DNA of 43,725 bases from Pseudomonadota bacterium (GCA_021804785.1 JAJZGY010000014.1:1-43725), one strand, 5' to 3'; positions 16,538-25,619 are shown, numbered from the stretch's first letter. Program-made: numbers and translations. The notes: a model not told the origin generated them from the sequence alone.

Positions 16538-18556
16538 ATGAGCAAGCTGCTTGAATCTTTCGAGGTGATGGGTCTTCGGTTCAAGAACCGCATCATCCAC
16601 GCGCCCACCACGCTGAACATGTCGGATCCTCAGGGCTATGCCACGCGGCGTCTGACCGCGGCCTATGGCTCGATCGCACGAGGCGGCTATGCAGCCACCG
16701 TCGTTGGGGCGACCTGCGTACGTCGCGACGGGCTGATCAACGAGCGCATGCTTGGCCTTTACGACGACGACTATGTGCTGGAATTCCGCGACACGGTGGC
16801 GGAAATCAAGAACAACGAATCGCTAGCCGGCATTCAGCTGTTCTATGGCGGACTCATTCCCGGCCTTGGCGCCACGGTGCCGCTGAAGCCCGGGAAGGGC
16901 TGGATTCCCGGCACCGTCTCTTGGGGACCATCGAACAAATACTTCATTGGCAATCCGCGGTGCGACGTGATTCCGACGGAGGAATATGAGGCCATCGTCG
17001 AGAGCTATGCGCAGGCCGCGCGGCGGGCAAAGGAGGCGGGCTTCGACTTCCTCTCCTTCCACTTCTGCCACGGCTCCCTGCCTCACGCCAATCTTTCTCT
17101 GCTGTCTAACCAAGAGCGTACCGACAAATATGCCGATCGCTTCCTGATGTGCGAGGAGATCATCCAGCGTACCCAAGTGCTGTGCGGCAAGGACTTCCCG
17201 ATCATTCCGCGCCTGTGCGTCGACGAGAACCTGAAGGGCGGCTTCGACATCGCCTATTTTGTCGAGCACTATGCGCCACGGCTTCATGCCCTGGGCATCG
17301 CCGTACTGGACTGCACTTTCGGCTCCATGCTGATGGCGGAAAGCCGCCGACCCGACCGCCACTCTACCGAATTCATCGGCCCATCCTTCTACACGCCCAA
17401 GGTGGTGAACAAGGAAAACATCCAGACGCTGCGCCGGCTATTGCAGGAAAAGGGTATCGACATGCCTCTGATCGGCTCGGCCAATCTGATCACACCGGAC
17501 AATTTGCGCACCATGGTGGACGAGGCGGGCGCTGACTTTGCCGGCGTGTGCAGACTGTCGCTGGACGATCCTGATTTTCCCAACAAGATTATCGAGGGAC
17601 GGGAAGACGAAATCCGGCTGTCCACCCACACCGGCGCGTCTTTGCTGCAAGGCAACATCTTTGGCAAGGGTTGGGCCGGATCGGCGCAGAATCCGATGTT
17701 CGGACGCGAGGACGAATACCGCATCATCCCTACCAACCGACCGAAGAAGATCGTAATCGTCGGCGGCGGCTCGGGCGGCATGGAATACGCTATCACGGCG
17801 CAAGAAATCGGCCACGACGTCCTAGTGTTAGAGAAATCCCAAAGCCTCGGCGGCGCGATGGACTGGGCCGGCAACTATCCCAACCTGCCCAACATGGAGA
17901 TGCTACGCAACCAGCCTAACTATCATCGCAAAATGATGGATAAGTGGCAGGTGCCGGTACGACTTGGGGTGGAAGCCACCACCGAAACCGTGCTAGCGGA
18001 AAAGCCGGATGTCATCGTCATCGCCACTGGTGCACGTGCGTTCCTGCCCGACATTGAGGGTCTGGATGCGGCACGCCGATCGGGCTTTGCTGTGACCATC
18101 GACGAGGTGATGGCCCGCGATGTGCCCGCCCGGGTGGGCGGCAGCGTGGTGATCTGGGGTGCCGGAGAGGGGGGCGAACTCGCGCTCAACCTAATGTTGG
18201 GCGGTGCCAAGGTGCGCTTGCTGGACGCCCTGCCCTCCTATTCGCCAGCCAACTACATCGGTTCGCGCGCCATGGTAATCGCCGGCATGCTGGCCCATTT
18301 CGGCATTGAGATCGAAACGGGCTGGAACCTGAGCTCCGTCGCCGGCAAGACCGCGACCTTCGCCAGCAAGGAAGGCAGCCAGATTGATGTCAGTGTCGAC
18401 ACTCTGGTGCTCTGCCAAGGCCGCGTCGCCAATGACGAGCTGGCGGTCGACCTGCGTGGCAAAGGCCTGCCGGTGCAGGTTATCGGCGATGCCCGCAAGC
18501 CGCGATCCTACGCCAATGCCATCCACGAAGCGGCCTATCTGGTGCGCCAGCTATAA
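16538..18556 (+). CDS. Old Yellow Enzyme / 2,4-dienoyl-CoA reductase-like flavoprotein lacking the Fe-S cysteines
   Basis: This 672-residue protein has two parts. Residues ~1-350 form an FMN-binding TIM barrel (NRIIHAPTTLNM, the active-site region HFCHGSLPHANLSLLSNQ, PLIGSANLITPDNL). Residues ~395-672 form an FAD/NAD(P)H domain (KIVIVGGGSGGMEYA at ~402-416, VIVIATGAR). The layout is that of dienoyl-CoA reductase FadH, trimethylamine dehydrogenase and BaiH. In those, a CxxCxxxC(x11-12)C motif between the parts holds a [4Fe-4S] cluster that links FAD and FMN. Here that stretch reads STHTGASLLQG, then GSAQNPMFG, with no Cys. I prefer ATG 16538 over GTG 16526, with GGGAGGG just upstream. First gene of block B; probably reduces an enone or dienoyl-CoA. 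Confidence 0.85.
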   Translation: MSKLLESFEVMGLRFKNRIIHAPTTLNMSDPQGYATRRLTAAYGSIARGGYAATVVGATCVRRDGLINERMLGLYDDDYVLEFRDTVAEIKNNESLAGIQLFYGGLIPGLGATVPLKPGKGWIPGTVSWGPSNKYFIGNPRCDVIPTEEYEAIVESYAQAARRAKEAGFDFLSFHFCHGSLPHANLSLLSNQERTDKYADRFLMCEEIIQRTQVLCGKDFPIIPRLCVDENLKGGFDIAYFVEHYAPRLHALGIAVLDCTFGSMLMAESRRPDRHSTEFIGPSFYTPKVVNKENIQTLRRLLQEKGIDMPLIGSANLITPDNLRTMVDEAGADFAGVCRLSLDDPDFPNKIIEGREDEIRLSTHTGASLLQGNIFGKGWAGSAQNPMFGREDEYRIIPTNRPKKIVIVGGGSGGMEYAITAQEIGHDVLVLEKSQSLGGAMDWAGNYPNLPNMEMLRNQPNYHRKMMDKWQVPVRLGVEATTETVLAEKPDVIVIATGARAFLPDIEGLDAARRSGFAVTIDEVMARDVPARVGGSVVIWGAGEGGELALNLMLGGAKVRLLDALPSYSPANYIGSRAMVIAGMLAHFGIEIETGWNLSSVAGKTATFASKEGSQIDVSVDTLVLCQGRVANDELAVDLRGKGLPVQVIGDARKPRSYANAIHEAAYLVRQL

Positions 18557-18568
18557 CGGAGCACTGAC

Positions 18569-19426
18569 ATGACTGGAAGGTTGGACAGGCGCATCGCCCT
18601 CATCACCGGTGGCTGTTCGGGCATCGGGCGGGCGGCGGTCGAACGCTTTGTGGCGGAGGGCGCGAAGGTCGTTATAGCCGACATCCAGGACGACAAGGGC
18701 AAGAGCCTTGAAGCGCGCTTTGCCTCTCGCGCAATCTATTTGCACTGTGACGTAACACGCGAAGCGGACGTTGCGGCCAGCGTGACCGCGGCGGAGGAGA
18801 CGTTCGGCGGCCTCGACATCCTGTTCAACAATGCAGGTGCCGGCGGCCCGCCCACCGGCCTCATCGACATGGACGTGGCCGCCTGGGACGCTTCCATGGA
18901 CCTGCTGCTGAAGGCGCCGATGCTGGGCATGAAGCATGCAGCGCCGCTGATGATCAAGCGCGGCGGCGGCTCCATCATCAACACCGCCTCCATCGCGGCG
19001 CTAGAAGCAGGCTGGGGCATAGCTTACGGCACGGCCAAAGCAGGCGTACTGCACCTGACCAAACTGGCGGCAGCGAACCTTGCCAAACACAATATCCGCG
19101 TCAACGCGATCTGTCCCGGCGTGATAGTCACTCCCATCTTCGGCGTGTCGATCGGCCTGTCGCGGGCGGTTTCCGACCAGATGACGGGCACGCTGACCGA
19201 GGCCGCGGCGCAAATGCAGCCGATTGCGCGCGCCGGCCAGCCCGAAGATATCGCCGCTGCCGCGCTCTACTTTGCCAGCGACGATGCGAGTTTCGTGACC
19301 GGTTCGTATCAGGTGGTCGATGGTGGCCTCACCGTGGGCCAGCGTATCGCCTGGAACGAAGGCGCCGTCCTTCCTATTCACCAGGCGCTGGCGGCGGCGG
19401 CGCCTGACCACGCAGACAAGGATTGA
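18569..19426 (+). CDS. Short-chain dehydrogenase/reductase (classical SDR)
   Basis: This classical SDR has 285 residues. The cofactor loop is ITGGCSGIGR (~12-21), followed by VIADIQDDKG, whose Asp after the second strand favours NAD(H). NNAGAGG is at ~89-95. The catalytic Ser is in INTASIAAL and the Tyr/Lys in AYGTAKAG. The substrate loop is long, with an insertion after ICPGVIVTPIFG. It likely oxidises a secondary hydroxyl to the ketone during ring or side-chain degradation. CGGAG precedes the ATG by 8 nt; 12 nt separate it from the flavoprotein gene, and its TGA is 5 nt before the next ATG. Confidence 0.87.
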   Translation: MTGRLDRRIALITGGCSGIGRAAVERFVAEGAKVVIADIQDDKGKSLEARFASRAIYLHCDVTREADVAASVTAAEETFGGLDILFNNAGAGGPPTGLIDMDVAAWDASMDLLLKAPMLGMKHAAPLMIKRGGGSIINTASIAALEAGWGIAYGTAKAGVLHLTKLAAANLAKHNIRVNAICPGVIVTPIFGVSIGLSRAVSDQMTGTLTEAAAQMQPIARAGQPEDIAAAALYFASDDASFVTGSYQVVDGGLTVGQRIAWNEGAVLPIHQALAAAAPDHADKD

Positions 19427-19431
19427 ACGCC

Positions 19432-19860
19432 ATGAACGCAAAAGACGACACGCAGCCCACCATCGTGCCCTATCTGAAGCGCGACGAGAGCGGAAAACCC
19501 TACCTAGCGGGTTCCAAATGCACGGCCTGCGGCCATGTATTTGTAGGCGAGAGGACGGTATGCGCCAAATGTACGGCGCGCGGGCAGATGGTGTCGGTAC
19601 ATCTCGCCGAGACTGGCAAGCTTTATGTCTACACGATCATTCATCGCAGCTTTCCGGGCGTGAAGACGCCCTTCGTCGACGTCATCGTCGATCTGGACGA
19701 CGGCGCCCATCTGAAGGGCACGCTGGTGGGTGTCAAGCCCGAGCCTGAAGCGATCGCCTTCGATCTGCCTGTCAAGATCGCCTATCGCGAAGCCGAACCG
19801 GTGAACAAGCCCGGTAAGCCACACCTATCCTACGTTTTCGAACCCGCATTGGAGGCCTAA
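19432..19860 (+). CDS. DUF35-type zinc-ribbon/OB-fold protein, thiolase partner
   Basis: This 142-residue protein has an N-terminal rubredoxin-like zinc ribbon, with Cys at residues 30, 33, 44 and 47 (CTACG and CAKC), and then an OB-fold (VYTIIHRSFPGVKTPFVDV, ~65-85). DUF35 proteins form complexes with SCP2-type thiolases or thiolase-like aldolases and are needed for CoA-substrate binding in steroid side-chain, HMG-CoA synthase and acetone carboxylase-linked systems. The thiolase gene begins 3 nt downstream, the standard arrangement. An in-frame TTG at 19423 overlaps the previous stop; ATG 19432 with AAGGA upstream is preferred. Confidence 0.9.
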   Translation: MNAKDDTQPTIVPYLKRDESGKPYLAGSKCTACGHVFVGERTVCAKCTARGQMVSVHLAETGKLYVYTIIHRSFPGVKTPFVDVIVDLDDGAHLKGTLVGVKPEPEAIAFDLPVKIAYREAEPVNKPGKPHLSYVFEPALEA

Positions 19861-19863
19861 GCC

Positions 19864-21012
19864 ATGTCGGACGTCTATGTCGTCGGAATTGATATGATCC
19901 GCTTCGGCCGCTACCCCGAGCGTACAGTGCCGAGCCTTGCTGCGGAAGCGACACTGATGGCACTGGACGATTGCGGCCTTTCCATCCGTGACATGCAGGC
20001 GCTTTACTGCGGCAATCTCGGCCAGGCGTCCGGCATGGTAGGCCAGCGCATGCTGGCGGAGATCGGGCAGACCGGCATTCCCGTCACCAACGTTGCGAAT
20101 GCCTGCGCCACCGGTGCCACCGCGTTTCGCGATGCTTGGATGGCAATCAAGGCAGGAATCTACGACATCGTACTGGCCGTCGGCGTGGAGCAAATGGGCA
20201 AAGGCCTGCTGGGCGGCAGTGCCAGCGAACCATCGCCAGAGGGGCTGATCGGCTCGGGCAGCATGCCTGCGATGTTCTCGCAGATCGGTATCGAACATGC
20301 GCGCAAATACGGCACCACCTTTGCACAATTCTCCGGCGTCTCGGTGAAAAACCACTGGCACTCGACGATGAATCCCAAGTCCATGTACCGCATGGAAACG
20401 CCGCTACAGGAGGTTATGGCAGCGGAGATGATCGCCTGGCCCAACACCAAGCTGATGTGTTCGGTCAATGTCGACGGCTCGGCTGCAGCTGTACTCGTGT
20501 CCGAAGCAAAGATGCGACAGCTTGGGCTGGTCGGTCGGGCGATCAAGGTACGCGCCTCGGAAATGAGCTCGAACCCTTTCCAAGACCGCCAGATGGCGAT
20601 GCCCGATTTCAGCAGCGCCACACGGCTCGCCGCCCGGCGCGCCTATGAGATGGCCGGCGTCGGTCCAGAGGACATCAGCCTGGTCGAGCTGCACGACTGC
20701 TTCGCCACGGCGGAGATCGTGCACTACGAAAATCTCGGCCTATGCACGGACGGCGAGGCCGGCCGGCTGATCGACGATGGCGAAACCCGGCTCGGCGGCC
20801 GCATCCCAGTCAACGTTTCTGGCGGGCTGTTGTCGAAGGGCCATCCCCTCGGCGCCACGGGTATCGCCAACATCTACGAGATCGCAACCCATTTGCGCGG
20901 CGAGGCCGGCGACAGGCAAGTCAACGGCGCCCGCCTGGGCCTCACCCATGTCGTCGGCGGCGGTCCGGGCATGGGCACCGCCTGCGCGATCCACGTCCTC
21001 GAAAAGGTCTGA
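19864..21012 (+). CDS. SCP2/SCPx-type thiolase (acetyl-CoA acyltransferase family)
   Basis: This 382-residue protein keeps the catalytic residues of SCP2-type thiolases. The nucleophilic Cys is in NACATGATAF (Cys81). HDCFATAEI (~280) and GGLLSKGHPLGATG (His near 327) follow, and GMGTACAIHV carries the last Cys. Ltp2-type retro-aldolases lack the nucleophilic Cys, so true thiolytic cleavage of a 3-ketoacyl-CoA is more likely here than a retro-aldol reaction. It works with the DUF35 protein just upstream and would close each round of the block B pathway by releasing acetyl-CoA or propionyl-CoA. The next gene begins 4 nt downstream. Confidence 0.88.
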   Translation: MSDVYVVGIDMIRFGRYPERTVPSLAAEATLMALDDCGLSIRDMQALYCGNLGQASGMVGQRMLAEIGQTGIPVTNVANACATGATAFRDAWMAIKAGIYDIVLAVGVEQMGKGLLGGSASEPSPEGLIGSGSMPAMFSQIGIEHARKYGTTFAQFSGVSVKNHWHSTMNPKSMYRMETPLQEVMAAEMIAWPNTKLMCSVNVDGSAAAVLVSEAKMRQLGLVGRAIKVRASEMSSNPFQDRQMAMPDFSSATRLAARRAYEMAGVGPEDISLVELHDCFATAEIVHYENLGLCTDGEAGRLIDDGETRLGGRIPVNVSGGLLSKGHPLGATGIANIYEIATHLRGEAGDRQVNGARLGLTHVVGGGPGMGTACAIHVLEKV

Positions 21013-21016
21013 CGCC

Positions 21017-21907
21017 ATGGACAGCTTTGCCGGCAGCGTCGCGGTTGTCACCGGCGGGGCCAGCGGCCTCGGGTTCGCCCTGGCGCAAGAAGCCCAGGCC
21101 CGCGGCTGCAAGCTGGTGATCGGCGACATCCGCGAGGATGCGCTGAAGCAAGCCGAAGCCCGGCTGGCGCAGAGCGGCGAAGTGCTCGCCGTCCGGACCG
21201 ATGCCTCCAGAGCCGAAGAGATGGAGGCTTTGGCTGCATCGGCAACTGAGCGCTTCGGCAAAGTCAATCTCCTGTTCAACAATGCTGGCGTATTTGCCTC
21301 CGGCATCACCTGGGAGGTCTCGGTCGAAGAGTACGACTGGGTGATCGGCGTCAACCAGCGCTCGGTCATTTACGGCATCCGCGCTTTCGTACCGCGCATG
21401 ATCGCACAAGGTGATCCCTGTCACGTCATCACCATCGCCTCGGGCGCGGGTATAACCGTCAATCCCGGCTTCTGTACCTATTCGATGACTAAGCATGCGG
21501 TGGTCGCGCTGACAGAAGCCCTTTATCTCGATCTGGCCGCACAGAAGATAGCCAATGTTGGCGTGACGATCGTAATGCCCGGCATGAGCCAGTCCGGCAT
21601 CATGTCGCCGGAGAAAACAACGCCCGGCGCGCTGGAAGCCGAAGTCGGACGACGCAAGGACAATCCCGTTCTGAGTGCGCTGGAAGCGCTGATGACACAG
21701 GGCGTCGCCCAGGGCCTTCCGGCAGCAGAGCTGGCACGCATGGTTTTCGACGCAGTGGCGACGGGCGAGCTCTACGTCCTTCCCGCCTTTGGCGACGACA
21801 ATAACCGCGCCTTTGCCAACATGGTCGGCGCCGGCCGGGCAAACGGCCAAAATCCCTATCCGCCGGTTCTGGAAGGTCTTCTGGCAAGGCTCAAGGAATT
21901 CGAATGA
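21017..21907 (+). CDS. Short-chain dehydrogenase/reductase, C-terminally extended
   Basis: This 296-residue SDR begins at ATG 21017, 4 nt after the thiolase stop; longer in-frame extensions would lie inside the thiolase gene. Motifs: VTGGASGLGF (~10-19), VIGDIRED (NAD-type Asp), NNAGVFASG (~87-95), the catalytic YSMTK and PGMSQSGI. The C-terminus lacks the usual TGxxxxVDGG ending and has a helical tail (NPYPPVLEGLLARL), as in SDRs acting on bulky or polycyclic substrates. Its stop overlaps a possible ATG (21904) of the next gene. Probable role: oxidation or reduction of a ring hydroxyl or keto group. Confidence 0.85.
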   Translation: MDSFAGSVAVVTGGASGLGFALAQEAQARGCKLVIGDIREDALKQAEARLAQSGEVLAVRTDASRAEEMEALAASATERFGKVNLLFNNAGVFASGITWEVSVEEYDWVIGVNQRSVIYGIRAFVPRMIAQGDPCHVITIASGAGITVNPGFCTYSMTKHAVVALTEALYLDLAAQKIANVGVTIVMPGMSQSGIMSPEKTTPGALEAEVGRRKDNPVLSALEALMTQGVAQGLPAAELARMVFDAVATGELYVLPAFGDDNNRAFANMVGAGRANGQNPYPPVLEGLLARLKEFE

Positions 21908-21951
21908 GCGCTGCCGGCGATGCGACGGCGCACCATACTGGGAGTTGGAAG

Positions 21952-23121
21952 ATGTCTTATTTCTTGAACGAAGATCAGAGGCTGATGCGCGATGTGGCGG
22001 CGAAATTCGCCCGCAACGAACTGATGCCCATTGCCAATCAGATCGACCTGACGGAGACGACGCCAGAATGGGTGACCAACCGCTGTGGCGAACTCGGCTT
22101 TCTCGGCGTCTTCATTCCCGAAGCATATGGCGGGCTCGGGTCCGATCTGACCACAGCGTGCCTGATCCTTGAAGAGATTGCCAAGGCGAGCCCGGCCTTC
22201 GCGGGACTGCTTTCGGTAGAAATGATACTCTGCCCCGAAGTTGTGCGTATCCTCGGCAACGAAGAGCAGAAGCAGCGCTTGCTGCCTGCGTCGGCCTCGG
22301 GCGAGCGCGTGATGGCGTATTCGCAGACCGAACCCGCCGGCGCCGCCAATGTCGCTTTCCACCAGACCCGTCTGACACAGGACGGCAATGGCTATCGGCT
22401 CAACGGCCACAAATTGTTCTGCACGCAAGGCCATGCCAAGACCTATCTCGTGATGTGCCGCACCGAGAAGGACGGCGCGCAGGGCTATGGCTGCGTCATC
22501 GTGGAGGCCGAAGACGAAGGCTTTCAGGTGCAGAAATACGAGGAGAAACTGGGTTGGCGCGGCACCAATACCGGTCCGATCGCATTCACCGAAGTCGCCA
22601 TCTCGGCCGATGACATACTCGGCAACATCCTCAGCGGCGGTCCCGATCACGCCCCCGCCAACCAGGTCAGTTTCATCGGCCATGCCGCGACCTCGCTGGG
22701 CTGCATGGAGGGTCTGTTCGACCTGACGAAGGAGTATGTGCTGCAGCGCGAGCTTTATGGCGAGCCAATGACGCGACTGTCGCCCGTGACCGACCGCATG
22801 GCGCAGATCTGGACCAAGATCGAGGCCTGCCGCTCCCTGCTCTACATGTCAACCCGCATGCACGACGAAGGCGGTCTCACATTGCCGATGGGCAGCGCCT
22901 GCAAGGCCTATATCTGCGAGACTGCTTTTGAATGCACCAGCCAGCTTCTGCAAATGTGGGGTGGCAGCGGGATAATGCATTCGACAGGCGTCAATCGCTA
23001 CATGCGCGACGCCCGGGCTAAAATGGTGGCCGAGGCGACAACCGAAATGCATCATTCCATCATCGCCGGCACGATCGGTCTGGGCGGCCCCTTCGCCTCT
23101 CTCGCCGACCGTCTGGGCTGA
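21952..23121 (+). CDS. Acyl-CoA dehydrogenase
   Basis: The 389-residue form starting MSYFLNEDQRLMRDV fits the family N-terminus, with GGGAG nearby. An in-frame ATG at 21904 overlapping the previous stop would add 16 residues and cannot be excluded. FAD-domain motifs are AYSQTEPAGAANVAF (~122-136) and NGHKLFCTQGHA. The C-terminus has QMWGGSGIMHSTGVNRYMRDA, then MVAEATTEMHH, in which Glu sits where MCAD has its catalytic Glu376 (EAT in place of EGT). It desaturates the acyl-CoA made by the ligase encoded next. Electrons would go to ETF, which is not encoded in the window. Confidence 0.87.
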   Translation: MSYFLNEDQRLMRDVAAKFARNELMPIANQIDLTETTPEWVTNRCGELGFLGVFIPEAYGGLGSDLTTACLILEEIAKASPAFAGLLSVEMILCPEVVRILGNEEQKQRLLPASASGERVMAYSQTEPAGAANVAFHQTRLTQDGNGYRLNGHKLFCTQGHAKTYLVMCRTEKDGAQGYGCVIVEAEDEGFQVQKYEEKLGWRGTNTGPIAFTEVAISADDILGNILSGGPDHAPANQVSFIGHAATSLGCMEGLFDLTKEYVLQRELYGEPMTRLSPVTDRMAQIWTKIEACRSLLYMSTRMHDEGGLTLPMGSACKAYICETAFECTSQLLQMWGGSGIMHSTGVNRYMRDARAKMVAEATTEMHHSIIAGTIGLGGPFASLADRLG

Positions 23122-23141
23122 TCACCAGGGGACCGAAAGAC

Positions 23142-24686
23142 ATGACTGATACGCACCCGTCCCAATATCCCGTCTCGCCGCTGATCAACGCGCTAATACG
23201 TGACCACGACCGTTACATTGTCGAGATGGTGGGCGAGAAGCCCTGGACTGGCGGCGAGATACTGGCGGCCATCAGCACGCTATCGCAGGCGCTTCAAGCT
23301 CATGGGGTCAAGGACGGCGCGCGCGTCGCTCTACTCGCCGGCAATTCGATCGAAGTGCTGCTGTTGCACAACGCGCTGGGCTTTGCCGGCGGCTGCCTAG
23401 TGGCGATGCATCCGATGGGCTCGGCGGACGACCACCTCTTTGCCATCGAGGACGGTGAGGTGGACGTGTTGCTTTACGACCCCAAGAAGTTCGGCCCCCG
23501 CGCGGCCGAACTGCAAGCGCGCACCAATCGGCTGAAATCGGTACTCTCGCTCGGTCCCGGCGAGATCGGAACCGACCTTCTCGCAGAGGCGAAGAAGCTA
23601 GCTCCGGGGCCGCTGGTAGCCCCTCAGCTCGATCCGTCGACGATCACGCGGCTGTCCTATTCCGGCGGCACGACGGGCAAGCCCAAGGCCATCCCCGGTA
23701 GCCCACGCGTGGGCGCGATGGCCTTGCAGATCATGCTGGCGGAATGGGAATGGCCGGTCGAGCCTCGCGTTCTGGCTGTGGTGCCGCTCAGCCACGCCGG
23801 TGGCAGCCTGTTCGGCCCGGTGGTGCTGAAGAATGGCACTATGGTGGTGATGACAGGTTTCGAGCCCGGCGCCGTGCTCAAGGCGATCCAGGACTACAAG
23901 ATCACCTGCACCATGCTGGTGCCGACAATGATCTATGCCCTGCTGGATCATCCCGATTTCAACAGATACGACCTGTCCAGCCTGCAGACGGTCTTCTACG
24001 GCGCCTCCCTGATGTCGCCGGCGAGGCTAAAAGAAGGGCTGGAGCGCATCGGGCCGGTGTTCTTCCAGTTTTATGGCCAGGCCGAAGCGCCGATGACGGT
24101 ATTCACCCTGCGTAAGTCCGAGCATGACCCGAACAATCCCCTGCGCTTGGCCTCCTGCGGCAGGCCGGTGCCCTGGCTTAATGTGGCACTGCTAGGCGAC
24201 GCCAACCAGCCGGTTGCCGATGGCGAACCCGGCGAGATCTGCGTGCGCGGACCACTCATCATGGACGGCTACCTCAACCGCGACGAGCTCAACAAGGAAA
24301 CCTTCGCCGGGGGCTGGCTTCATACTGGTGACGTGGCGGTCAAGGATCCAGACGGCTTTTACCGCATCGTTGACCGCAAGAAAGACATGATCGTCACCGG
24401 CGGATTCAATGTCTTCCCCAGCGAAGTCGAGAACGTGATCGCGCATCATCCTGCGGTAGCGCAGGTGTCGGTGTTCGGCACGCCGGACGATAAATGGGGT
24501 GAAGCGGTTACCGCCGCTGTCGTCCTGCGACCGGGGCAGAGCGTGGACCCCGAGACGCTGCGTGCTCTGGTGCGCAAACACAAAGGGCCCATCCAGGCAC
24601 CGAAGCGGATAGAGTTTGTGGAAGCGATCCCACAGACCGCGGTGGGCAAGCCAGATAAGAAGGCGCTGCGCAAGCAGTTCGCCTGA
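23142..24686 (+). CDS. AMP-forming acyl-CoA ligase (FadD-like)
   Basis: This 514-residue adenylate-forming ligase has the P-loop RLSYSGGTTGKPKAI (~167-181), an FYGQAEAPM motif in the acyl pocket region, the hinge GWLHTGDVAVKDPDGFYRI and then DRKKDMIVTGGFNVFP, and the C-terminal Lys in TAVGKPDKKALRK. It activates the block B acid to its CoA ester. It is the last gene of the seven-gene operon, 20 nt after the dehydrogenase with AGGGGA before its ATG. It differs clearly from the block A ligase, so the two clusters probably activate different acids. Confidence 0.9.
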   Translation: MTDTHPSQYPVSPLINALIRDHDRYIVEMVGEKPWTGGEILAAISTLSQALQAHGVKDGARVALLAGNSIEVLLLHNALGFAGGCLVAMHPMGSADDHLFAIEDGEVDVLLYDPKKFGPRAAELQARTNRLKSVLSLGPGEIGTDLLAEAKKLAPGPLVAPQLDPSTITRLSYSGGTTGKPKAIPGSPRVGAMALQIMLAEWEWPVEPRVLAVVPLSHAGGSLFGPVVLKNGTMVVMTGFEPGAVLKAIQDYKITCTMLVPTMIYALLDHPDFNRYDLSSLQTVFYGASLMSPARLKEGLERIGPVFFQFYGQAEAPMTVFTLRKSEHDPNNPLRLASCGRPVPWLNVALLGDANQPVADGEPGEICVRGPLIMDGYLNRDELNKETFAGGWLHTGDVAVKDPDGFYRIVDRKKDMIVTGGFNVFPSEVENVIAHHPAVAQVSVFGTPDDKWGEAVTAAVVLRPGQSVDPETLRALVRKHKGPIQAPKRIEFVEAIPQTAVGKPDKKALRKQFA

Positions 24687-25180
24687 TAACTGCAGAAAGG
24701 AGGCACTCCGAGGCCAAGTTTTTTTGAAGTGACCTGCCTCCACGACGTGATCCGCCGCCTGCGATGTTGGCTTGTCCTCAACATTTCCACCATATCTGAT
24801 CCTGCCTGCCGAAGGGCCCAGAGGGGCAGCGACAGAGGTCAGATCAGGGCATTCGACGCTGGCGGAAGATATAGGTAAGCACAACGCCTCCGCCAAACCG
24901 CGATGTAGGCGGTCAGTTGTCAACAGACCTCCATTTCATTGGTAGCCTTGGCGGTCCGCTGATGTGCCGTGATGGAGAACTCTCGCTCGACGTCGCGCCC
25001 GCTAACTTGCCCGCAGAGACCACGGTTTGCGTCCATCTCGACCAATCCGGCCAGCAAACCGCGACTTAGGAACGACCGAACCCGGCGTCAGGGTTTGGCA
25101 AACGGAGAATGGCCCCTGAATGGGGTTGGAAAGCCTGGAGGGTATCCAAAGCCCGGCAAATGAGGAGAGCTCGGACTGGG
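24687..25180. other. Gene-free stretch between block B and tRNA-Arg
   Basis: No gene is supported. Just after the ligase stop, GGAGGCA and TGCCTCC form a 7-bp inverted repeat around a T7 tract, which might act as a weak terminator or be the end of a lost insertion sequence. The rest shows no recognisable protein fragment. Confidence 0.35.
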
Positions 25181-25257
25181 TGGTGTCGCCGACAGGATTC
25201 GAACCTGTGGCCCCGAGATTAGGAATCTCGTGCTCTATCCTACTGAGCTACGGCGAC
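25181..25257 (-). tRNA. tRNA-Arg (anticodon CCU)
   Basis: On the minus strand the cloverleaf is complete. The acceptor is GTCGCCG (25257-25251) paired with CGGCGAC, the D-stem is GCTC/GAGC, the anticodon stem is CGAGA/TCTCG with loop TTCCTAA (anticodon CCT), the variable loop is 5 nt, the T-stem is ACAGG/CCTGT with loop TTCGAAT, the discriminator is A, and the CCA end is encoded. It reads the AGG arginine codon. Its 3' end faces block B, the orientation expected if an island had entered at this tRNA, but I find no second copy of the 3' end to prove it. Confidence 0.95.
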
Positions 25258-25619
25258 GTCGAAAGTCCTGATACACTCTCTGTGGTGCTCCGCCAATCGC
25301 GAAGACATTGCCTCGCCCCTCACTGCGCGCAGCTCCGACCGGACGAAAGGGGCCCCTCCTCCACAGCCTGCAGTCAGCAGCTACCCCTCCACCTATGGCT
25401 TGAAGGCTTGAATTTAACTCCTGCAGACGCCCGCTTGGGCGAGCTTCCACGAGCCCTCGATTTGGACTTAGGGGCATCGTCACTCGTCAGCTCGGAGGCG
25501 CGTGACTGTCCGGCCCAAGGCGACGTACGCTTGTGTGGCTGCCTGGCGGGTGGACCGCGAATTTCCCTCTCCACCGCAACCCGCACAGCGAGGACTGATT
25601 CTCTTCTCCAGTCCAATCA

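Noticed and set aside
15705..18565. 14-bp direct repeat TATAACGGAGCACT at 15705-15718 and 18552-18565
   Set aside because: One exact 14-mer pair is about what chance gives in a window of this size; one copy is simply the ribosome-binding region of an SDR gene.
24697..24740. Insertion-sequence end after the block B ligase
   Set aside because: The 7-bp GGAGGCA/TGCCTCC repeat is too short, and no transposase fragment is recognisable nearby.
25181..25257. Attachment-site duplication of tRNA-Arg
   Set aside because: I looked by eye for a second copy of the tRNA 3' end near 1-2 kb and 15-16 kb and did not find one, so no att site is annotated.
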